Part shown: in pieces, positions 14,732 through 20,304 of the stretch | How positions within the stretch are numbered: the first letter of the stretch is position 1 | How the letters are laid out: every line of letters starts with the position of its first letter | Assembly: GCA_964514145.1 (NCBI GenBank) | Contig: CAZEPM010000024.1 | Span: 1-20,304 of the forward strand | Origin: Phocaeicola_A sp964514145 | GTDB lineage: Bacteria; Bacteroidota; Bacteroidia; Bacteroidales; Bacteroidaceae | DNA length: 20,304 bases | Reading direction: 5' to 3' | The notes under the pieces: model-generated | Told to the model about the DNA's origin: nothing | What the model saw: only the letters and a program-made list of their open reading frames with translations | The model's database searches: none | Position numbers and translations under genes: made by a program

Positions 14732-15766
14732 ATGATAGCCAAAATCGAACAGCTCTTAACTGAGATTGAAGCTCTGACAGCCCATAGTGCTGAAGAAATT
14801 GAGTCGCTTCGTATTAAATATCTAAGCAAAAAAGGAATTATTAACGAACTTATGACTGATTTCCGTAATGTTCCTGCTGAACAAAAAAAAGAAGTCGGTA
14901 TGAAGTTGAACGAACTCAAGCAACGTACGCAAGCTCGTATAGCTGAGCTTAAAGAATCTTTTGCCAATAATGAGCATAATGATATGGGTATAGATCTTAC
15001 GCGTACAGCCTATCCGATAAAGCTTGGCACACGTCACCCATTGTCTATCGTAAAAAATGAGATTATTGACATTTTTGCCCGTTTAGGATTTAATATCGCT
15101 GACGGTCCTGAAGTAGAAGATGATTGGCATGTGTTTTCGTCAATGAACTTTGCTGAAGACCATCCGGCACGCGACATGCAGGATACGTTTTTCATTGAGA
15201 ACAATGCCGAGAATGTGTCTCACAATGTGATTCTACGCACCCATACATCCAGTGTGCAGAGTCGTGTCATGGAAACGACCCAACCACCTATTCGGGTAAT
15301 TTGTCCGGGGCGTGTCTATCGCAACGAGGCCATCAGCTATCGTGCCCATGCATTTTTTCACCAAGTAGAAGCTTTGTATGTTGATCGCCAAGTTTCGTTT
15401 ACGGATCTTAAACAAGTCCTTTTACTTTTTGCACAAGAGATGTTTGGTAAAGACACAAAAATCAGACTGCGCCCTTCTTTCTTTCCCTTTACGGAACCTA
15501 GTGCGGAAATGGATATAAGTTGTAATATCTGTGGCGGCAAAGGCTGTCCGTTCTGCAAAGGTACAGGCTGGGTAGAAATCTTGGGTTGTGGTATGGTAGA
15601 TCCGAATGTTTTGGAGCTAAACGGTATTGATAGCAAGCTGTATAGTGGTTATGCTTTAGGTATGGGAATCGAACGTATCACGAACCTAAAATATCGTGTC
15701 AATGACCTTCGCCTGTTCTCCGAGAACGACACAAGGTTCTTAAAAGAATTTGAAGCGGCTTATTGA
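14732..15766 (+). CDS. pheS: Phenylalanyl-tRNA synthetase alpha subunit, with zinc-knuckle insert
   Basis: The catalytic alpha subunit of the alpha2-beta2 PheRS. An N-terminal coiled coil (about 1-80) binds tRNA in this family. The class II core follows: HPLS (102-105), RTHTSSVQ (169-176), motif 2 at FHQVEALYVD (209-218), RPSFFPFTEPSAE (247-259), and motif 3 at GYALGMGIERI (306-316). Between SAEMDIS and the core strand WVEILGCGMV there is a four-cysteine knuckle, C264-x2-C267-x4-C272-x2-C275, which is absent from E. coli PheS and probably binds zinc. The 344 residues are otherwise a normal length. No pheT follows: pheS ends at its own terminator, so the beta subunit must be encoded elsewhere. 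Confidence 0.97.
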   Translation: MIAKIEQLLTEIEALTAHSAEEIESLRIKYLSKKGIINELMTDFRNVPAEQKKEVGMKLNELKQRTQARIAELKESFANNEHNDMGIDLTRTAYPIKLGTRHPLSIVKNEIIDIFARLGFNIADGPEVEDDWHVFSSMNFAEDHPARDMQDTFFIENNAENVSHNVILRTHTSSVQSRVMETTQPPIRVICPGRVYRNEAISYRAHAFFHQVEALYVDRQVSFTDLKQVLLLFAQEMFGKDTKIRLRPSFFPFTEPSAEMDISCNICGGKGCPFCKGTGWVEILGCGMVDPNVLELNGIDSKLYSGYALGMGIERITNLKYRVNDLRLFSENDTRFLKEFEAAY

Positions 15767-15791
15767 TTTATAATAATAAGTCTATTAATAG

Positions 15792-15829
15792 TATGCCTCA
15801 AAAAAGCAGCACTTCTTTTTTGAGGCATA
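15792..15829 (+). terminator. Strong hairpin terminator of pheS
   Basis: TATGCCTCAAAAAAG (15792-15806) is perfectly complementary to 15815-15829, with an 8-nt loop between. The sequence continues TTTCATTT. It starts 26 bp after the pheS stop. The A-run in the left arm suggests it could also act on leftward transcripts, but none are expected here. Confidence 0.85.
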
Positions 15830-15856
15830 TTTCATTTAAGCTATCAGTAAAAAAAT

Positions 15857-17050
15857 ATGAAAGACAGATTATTTACGCCTAGCTATTATTTTATTCTTGC
15901 AGCCAATTTCTTATTATTCTTTGGATTTTGGATACTAATGCCTGTTTTACCCTTCTACTTGAAAGAAGTATTCCATACCAATGAAAGCAGTATCGGTATC
16001 ATTCTTGCCTGCTACACCATTGCTTCCCTTTTCATCCGTCCATTTTCCGGTTACCTAGTGGATACGTTTGCACGTAAGCCGCTATACCTTATGGCATACT
16101 TCATCTTTACCCTCATGTTTGCCGGGTATGTCATTGCTGGTATGTTGACGTTATTTATTATATTCCGCATCATTCACGGTTTGTCATTCGGAATGGTCAG
16201 TGTCGGTGGAAACACGATTGTCATAGACATTATGCCATCTTCACGCCGCGGTGAAGGTCTGGGCTATTACGGGTTAGCCAACAACATAGCCATGTCTATT
16301 GGTCCAATGGTTGGACTGTTCATGCATAATGCCGGTATAAGATTTACCACCATATTTACTTATTCACTTGCCTCGTGTGCTATCGGATTCATCATGGCTT
16401 CCCTCGTGAAAACCCCATATAAAGTTCCTGTCAAGCGTGAACCTATCTCACTCGACCGTTTCATCTTGCTAAAAGGCCTGCCTGCCGGACTGACGCTATT
16501 ATTGTTGTCTATACCTTATGGGATGACGACTAATTACGTAGCCATGTATGCTCAGCAAATTCACCTGACCATTGAAACCGGATTCTTTTTTACATTTATG
16601 GCTACAGGTATCGCCGTTTCACGGATATTCTCAGGACGTTTAGTAGATCATGGAAAAATCATCCAAGTAATATCGGCCGGAATTTATGTCGTCATTCTTT
16701 GTTTCTTTTTACTTTCGGCTTGTGCCATTATCGTCAAATGGAACCTGTTTTTGGCAAACACGCTATTCTTTGTCGTTGCCTTGTTTTTGGGTGTCGGTTT
16801 CGGAACCATGTTTCCTGCTTTCAACACGCTCTTTGTCAGTTTAGCCCCAAACAATCAGCGAGGTACGGCAACCTCAACTTACCTCACCTCGTGGGACGTA
16901 GGCATTGGTTTGGGCATGGTGGCCGGAGGTTATATTGCCCATGTCAGCAATTTCAGCTATGCTTATCTTTTTGGTTCCATACTCACTGTGCTTTCATGCC
17001 TATATTTTCATTATAAGGTGACACCGCATTTTAATAAAAATAAAGTATGA
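15857..17050 (+). CDS. MFS transporter, efflux-permease type
   Basis: An integral inner-membrane transporter of the major facilitator superfamily, 397 residues with about twelve hydrophobic segments. The loop between the second and third segments carries motif A, GYLVDTFARK (65-74). FRIIHG (103-108) fits motif B, and the fifth segment has an SIGPMVG-type motif C (147-153), which points to a proton-driven antiporter of the drug or sugar efflux group. The substrate cannot be told. The start ATG lies 28 bp after the pheS terminator. Its TGA overlaps the nth start in ATGA, so the two are translationally linked. Confidence 0.9.
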   Translation: MKDRLFTPSYYFILAANFLLFFGFWILMPVLPFYLKEVFHTNESSIGIILACYTIASLFIRPFSGYLVDTFARKPLYLMAYFIFTLMFAGYVIAGMLTLFIIFRIIHGLSFGMVSVGGNTIVIDIMPSSRRGEGLGYYGLANNIAMSIGPMVGLFMHNAGIRFTTIFTYSLASCAIGFIMASLVKTPYKVPVKREPISLDRFILLKGLPAGLTLLLLSIPYGMTTNYVAMYAQQIHLTIETGFFFTFMATGIAVSRIFSGRLVDHGKIIQVISAGIYVVILCFFLLSACAIIVKWNLFLANTLFFVVALFLGVGFGTMFPAFNTLFVSLAPNNQRGTATSTYLTSWDVGIGLGMVAGGYIAHVSNFSYAYLFGSILTVLSCLYFHYKVTPHFNKNKV

Positions 17051-17757
17051 TGAAGAAAAAGATTTTATATGATCATGTAATATCCTATTTTAAAAAAAAC
17101 ATTCCCATAGCAGAAACCGAGCTCCATTACGATAGCCCGTTCCATTTGCTTATTGCCGTCATTTTGTCGGCACAGTGTACAGACAAGCGAGTCAATATGA
17201 TTACGCCTCCTCTTTTTCGTGACTTCCCAACACCGGAAGCATTGGCTTCTACTACCCCAGAGGTCATCTATGAATATATTCGTAGTGTATCGTATCCCAA
17301 CAATAAAGCCAAACATTTGGTTGGAATGGCACAAATGCTGATTAAAGATTTCCGAGGCGAAGTTCCCGACAACCTAGACGACCTGATCAAACTGCCCGGT
17401 GTCGGACGCAAAACAGCCAACGTCATTCAAGCCGTAGTTTTCAAAAAAGCGGCAATGGCTGTAGACACTCATGTTTTCAGAGTCAGCCACCGCATCGGTC
17501 TTGTATCTGAGAAGTGCACAACTCCGTATAGTGTTGAAAAAGAATTAACCAAATATATTCCGGCCGAGATCATTCCGACAGCACACCATTGGCTGATTCT
17601 GCATGGTCGCTACACTTGCATCGCACGTAAACCCAAATGTGAGAACTGCGGTTTACAATTGCTATGTAAATATTACAAAAAAACAAATAATATACAGTTG
17701 GAACACGAAAAGTCTGACTCCAAAGGGCGTGTAATCAAAGAATTAAAAGAATTTTAG
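17047..17757 (+). CDS. nth: Endonuclease III (DNA glycosylase/AP lyase)
   Basis: Removes oxidised pyrimidines from DNA and cuts at the abasic site. The helix-hairpin-helix is LPGVGRKTANV (116-126) with the catalytic lysine K122, and the catalytic aspartate is D140 in VDTHVFRV. The C-terminal 4Fe-4S motif is complete: C191-x6-C198-x2-C201-x5-C207. A charged tail (about 211-236) extends beyond the cluster, making it slightly longer than E. coli Nth. The start overlaps the MFS stop by four bases (ATGA); the next ATG at 17050 is an equally possible start. Confidence 0.97.
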   Translation: MMKKKILYDHVISYFKKNIPIAETELHYDSPFHLLIAVILSAQCTDKRVNMITPPLFRDFPTPEALASTTPEVIYEYIRSVSYPNNKAKHLVGMAQMLIKDFRGEVPDNLDDLIKLPGVGRKTANVIQAVVFKKAAMAVDTHVFRVSHRIGLVSEKCTTPYSVEKELTKYIPAEIIPTAHHWLILHGRYTCIARKPKCENCGLQLLCKYYKKTNNIQLEHEKSDSKGRVIKELKEF

Positions 17758-17780
17758 ATATAATTTACATATAAAATTCC

Positions 17781-17788
17781 TACCTTTG
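17781..17788 (+). promoter_or_regulatory. Probable -7 box of the pgk promoter
   Basis: TACCTTTG is a full TAnnTTTG match. It gives a leader of about 60 nt that is A-rich and poor in G, a pattern common before highly expressed Bacteroides genes. A clear TTTG at -33 is missing. It lies just after the nth stop at 17757, so pgk is probably transcribed on its own. Confidence 0.6.
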
Positions 17789-17857
17789 CGGACAAAGTAA
17801 GGTTAAACAAACACCTAAATTGTAGATTCAAAACATAAACATATAACAAAAAAGACT

Positions 17858-19117
17858 ATGCAAACAATTGACAAATTTAATTTTGCTGGTAAGAAGGCAT
17901 TTGTCCGCGTGGACTTCAATGTTCCTTTGGATGAAAACTATAACATTACCGATGATACTCGTATCCGTGCAGCGATGCCTACTTTGAAAAAAATCGTGGC
18001 AGACGATGGAATCTTAGTGATCGCTTCTCACATGGGAAGACCCAAAAAGAATCCGGATCCTAAATATTCGCTGAAACACATTCTACCACGTGTTTCCGAG
18101 TTGCTGGGCGTAGATGTAAAATTTGCTGATGACTGCCTGAAAGCTCAAGACATTATCGCATCCCTGAAATCAGGAGAGGCCGTATTGCTGGAAAACCTTC
18201 GTTTTTATGCAGAAGAAGAGGGCAAACCACGCGGATTGGCCGACGATGCTTCTGACGAAGAAAAAGCAGCAGCCAAAAAAGCCATAAAGGAAAGCCAGAA
18301 AGAATTTACCAAGATATTAGCATCTTATGCTGACTGTTATGTAAACGATGCATTCGGAACAGCTCACCGTGCACACGCTTCTACCGCTTTAATTGCCGAT
18401 TATTTTGATGCTGAGCACAAAATGTTCGGTTATTTGATGGAAAAAGAAGTCAATGCCGTAGACAAAGTAATGAACAACATCCAACGTCCGTTTACTGCTA
18501 TCATGGGCGGATCCAAAGTGTCTACGAAGATTGATATCATCGAAAATCTGCTGACCAAGGTCGACAATCTAATCATTGCCGGTGGTATGACTTACACATT
18601 TATGAAAGCCATGGGAGGCAACGTCGGATCGTCCATCTGTGAAAACGACAAGCTCGATCTTGCTTTAGACATCTTGAAGAAAGCAAAAGACAATCAGGTT
18701 AATCTCGTATTGGCTGTTGATTCAAAAATAGGTGATTCTTTCTCTAATGATGCTAACACACAGATTGTTCTCTCAAAAGAAATTCCGGACGGATGGGAGG
18801 GCATGGACATCGGACCGGAATCAGAAAAACTTTTCGCCAATGTCATCAAAGAATCTAAAACCATTTTGTGGAACGGCCCAACAGGTGTATTCGAATTTGA
18901 TAACTTCTCTCATGGCTCACGTACCGTAGGCGAAGCCATCACTGAAGCCACTAAAAACGGTGCATTCTCACTTGTCGGAGGTGGAGATTCCGTAGCATGT
19001 GTCAACAAATTCGGTTTGGCAAACGGAGTATCATACGTATCTACAGGAGGTGGCGCGTTGCTCGAGGCTATTGAAGGTAAGATTCTTCCGGGAATTGCTG
19101 CGATTCAAGGTAAATAA
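17858..19117 (+). CDS. pgk: Phosphoglycerate kinase
   Basis: Makes ATP from 1,3-bisphosphoglycerate in glycolysis; the reaction runs in reverse in gluconeogenesis. N-terminal 3-phosphoglycerate-binding motifs are RVDFNVPLDE (17-26) and SHMGRPK (57-63), with LLENLRFY (110-117) and NDAFGTAHRAHAST (163-176). Nucleotide-side motifs are MGGSKVSTKI (216-225), LWNGPTGVFE (337-346) and the glycine-rich GGGDSVACV (374-382). At 419 residues it is longer than the roughly 390 of E. coli. The extra length is mainly a charged insert at about 119-150 after LRFY, which I recall as usual in Bacteroidetes. Flanked by its own promoter and a nested terminator. Confidence 0.98.
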   Translation: MQTIDKFNFAGKKAFVRVDFNVPLDENYNITDDTRIRAAMPTLKKIVADDGILVIASHMGRPKKNPDPKYSLKHILPRVSELLGVDVKFADDCLKAQDIIASLKSGEAVLLENLRFYAEEEGKPRGLADDASDEEKAAAKKAIKESQKEFTKILASYADCYVNDAFGTAHRAHASTALIADYFDAEHKMFGYLMEKEVNAVDKVMNNIQRPFTAIMGGSKVSTKIDIIENLLTKVDNLIIAGGMTYTFMKAMGGNVGSSICENDKLDLALDILKKAKDNQVNLVLAVDSKIGDSFSNDANTQIVLSKEIPDGWEGMDIGPESEKLFANVIKESKTILWNGPTGVFEFDNFSHGSRTVGEAITEATKNGAFSLVGGGDSVACVNKFGLANGVSYVSTGGGALLEAIEGKILPGIAAIQGK

Positions 19118-19162
19118 CTTTAGCATTCCATATTATATTATTATTATTCATTAAAAGACGAG

Positions 19163-19217
19163 AATGACACCGATAACACGGATAAAGACACAGCTTATCC
19201 ATATTATCGGTGTCATT
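19163..19217 (+). terminator. Nested hairpin terminator of pgk
   Basis: AATGACACCGATAA (19163-19176) pairs perfectly with 19204-19217. Inside, GGATAA (19180-19185) pairs with TTATCC (19195-19200) around a 9-nt loop, with a small internal loop between the two stems. Only a short T-rich tail (TTACATTTCT) follows. It sits between the pgk stop and the next gene, so it is most likely the pgk terminator. Confidence 0.75.
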
Positions 19218-19254
19218 TTACATTTCTAGAATTTATTTCAGCTGTATGCTGCAC

Positions 19255-20205
19255 ATGAAACTTTCATACATCCTATGCCTCTATTTCCTATTAGGACTCT
19301 GCACCTCTTGTCAGCGAAACAAACAAACAAGCGGAATCCGGCCCGACCTTACTATCGGTTTTTTCCCGTCAAGTGATATCCTTCCCTATTTCGTAGCTCA
19401 ACAAAACGGCTATTACGATTCTCTGCAAGTCAGAGTAGAGTTACGTTGTTTACAAACAAAGACAGAACTCGACACCACATACAAAAAAGGAGAAATCGAC
19501 GGTGCCGTCCTCTCGCTGATGGATGCCTTATTCCTTTCTGCACAAGGAAACAAAATCCATCCGGTAATGGCTAATGAAAGTTGTTTCTATCTCATAGGCT
19601 CACCAGACTCTTCACTGCTCCACATAAATCAGCTATATGAAAAAAGCATAGCTGTAAGCAGCTATGCCGAGTCCGACTATTTGGCTGACTATCTGATACA
19701 TGCGGTCGGACTGACTACCGACGAAGTCAACAAGCCAAGTATCGGCAATCCGGTTACACGACTGGAAATGCTTATCAATCAACAAGTCAACGGTGCCATC
19801 CTTCAAGATCCGTATGCTACACAAGCCATTCGTGAAGGTGGTTTAAAATTATATGCTTTCCAACCGCTGAATCAAACGCTCAGCGTCACGGCATTCAGTC
19901 GGCAAGCATTGAATGAGAAAAACGAATTCATCAGGAAGCTGATTATCGGTTACAATAAAGCCGTCGACTATATCAACAATCAACCGACGGATTTGTGGTA
20001 TCGCAAGGCCGCAAGTGCAGCAGGTCTTGGCGGCTCGTGGGAACCTCCTTATAAAATTGCAACCTATCATGCAGCACGATTCGTAGACCAACAAACCGCA
20101 GATTCCGTAGTCAGCTGGATGAAACGATACGAACTCCTTCCGGCTCGTTACGTAGAGGATGTCATCGACCGTACGTTAATCAAGAACATTAACACGGACA
20201 ATTAG
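19255..20205 (+). CDS. ABC transporter substrate-binding lipoprotein, NMT1/SsuA-like
   Basis: A 316-residue predicted lipoprotein with a signal peptide (1-18) and candidate anchor cysteine C19 in LCTSC. The mature part looks like a type 2 periplasmic binding protein of the NMT1/THI5/SsuA group: LTIGFFPSSDILPYFVAQQNGYY (32-54) is the usual first strand and helix, GEIDGAVLSLMDALFL (79-94) the second, and GAILQDPYATQAI (180-192) lies in the second lobe. Relatives bind sulfonates, taurine, nitrate or pyrimidine precursors; the ligand here is unknown. The start is set at MKLSYIL because it gives a proper signal peptide. A GTG at 19210 in the same frame lies inside the pgk terminator. Permease and ATPase genes are not in view; they may follow beyond the edge. 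Confidence 0.85.
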   Translation: MKLSYILCLYFLLGLCTSCQRNKQTSGIRPDLTIGFFPSSDILPYFVAQQNGYYDSLQVRVELRCLQTKTELDTTYKKGEIDGAVLSLMDALFLSAQGNKIHPVMANESCFYLIGSPDSSLLHINQLYEKSIAVSSYAESDYLADYLIHAVGLTTDEVNKPSIGNPVTRLEMLINQQVNGAILQDPYATQAIREGGLKLYAFQPLNQTLSVTAFSRQALNEKNEFIRKLIIGYNKAVDYINNQPTDLWYRKAASAAGLGGSWEPPYKIATYHAARFVDQQTADSVVSWMKRYELLPARYVEDVIDRTLIKNINTDN

Positions 20206-20228
20206 TCAGTCCCATTTAAACGGCTTCT

Positions 20229-20288
20229 TGTCCAAGGCCGGACAGAACACCGGCCATAGCCGGACAGCAGATTGGCCGGCCCTGTCCG
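20229..20288. repeat. GC-rich dyad repeat array with 22-nt spacing, at the window edge
   Basis: GCCGGACAG occurs at 20237-20245 and again at 20259-20267, exactly 22 nt apart. The inverted form CTGTCCG lies at 20282-20288, and another TGTCC at 20229-20233 pairs with GGACA at 20240-20244. Each unit also has a GCCGG...CCGGC dyad, and GGCCGGCC (20274-20281) is a perfect palindrome. It lies 23 bp after the stop of the binding-protein gene, and the array may continue past the edge. Confidence 0.65.
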
Positions 20289-20304
20289 CCGTACATGTTT
20301 TGGC

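Noticed and set aside
19210..19254. A GTG start that would lengthen the substrate-binding lipoprotein by 15 residues
   Set aside because: It lies within the pgk terminator stem and would put polar residues ahead of an otherwise normal lipoprotein signal peptide.

Overview
The window looks like chromosomal DNA from a Bacteroidales bacterium, most likely Bacteroides or a close relative. Several genes are preceded by the Bacteroides-type -7 box TAnnTTTG, in one case with a TTTG -33 box 19 bp upstream. Shine-Dalgarno sequences are mostly weak. Lipoproteins have loose lipoboxes, and a DUF4348-type protein is present. LysRS carries a C-terminal extension and PheS a four-cysteine zinc knuckle. No phage, insertion sequence, CRISPR array, defence or secretion locus is visible; the window is core chromosome.

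Layout, left to right. A tRNA-Pro(CGG) with its own promoter and terminator (18-170) faces a long leftward gene block (187-10046). In transcription order this block is alaS, a 216-bp gap with a structured hairpin and a likely lysS promoter, then lysS-gpsA-pgi spaced by 15-16 bp, a 115-bp gap with a perfect 16-bp inverted repeat, a patatin-barrel outer-membrane protein, and a HAD phosphatase/phosphomutase. alaS is divergent from a rightward pair (10177-11529) of a membrane-anchored M23 peptidase and a MerR-type regulator. A 410-bp gene-free, GC-rich region with three tandem 22-nt dyad units separates these from a converging leftward trio (DUF4348 lipoprotein, murB, PhnP-like metallo-hydrolase; 11940-14613). 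From a second divergent promoter region, pheS runs rightward alone and ends at a strong terminator. An MFS transporter and nth follow, overlapping by ATGA, then pgk with its own promoter and a nested terminator, and finally an ABC-type substrate-binding lipoprotein (19255-20205). The right edge holds another GC-rich array, also with about 22-nt spacing.

Functionally the window combines translation (tRNA-Pro, AlaRS, LysRS, PheRS alpha), central carbon and lipid-precursor metabolism (Pgi, Pgk, GpsA), envelope construction (MurB, M23 peptidase, patatin-barrel protein, lipoproteins), DNA repair (Nth) and transport. I did not find a convincing new multi-gene system. The observations most worth a second look are the two intergenic arrays of 22-nt dyad units, the three-tier hairpin between alaS and lysS, and the patatin-barrel protein that appears to lack a POTRA domain. 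Functional names come from motifs and remembered family features; no database search was possible.
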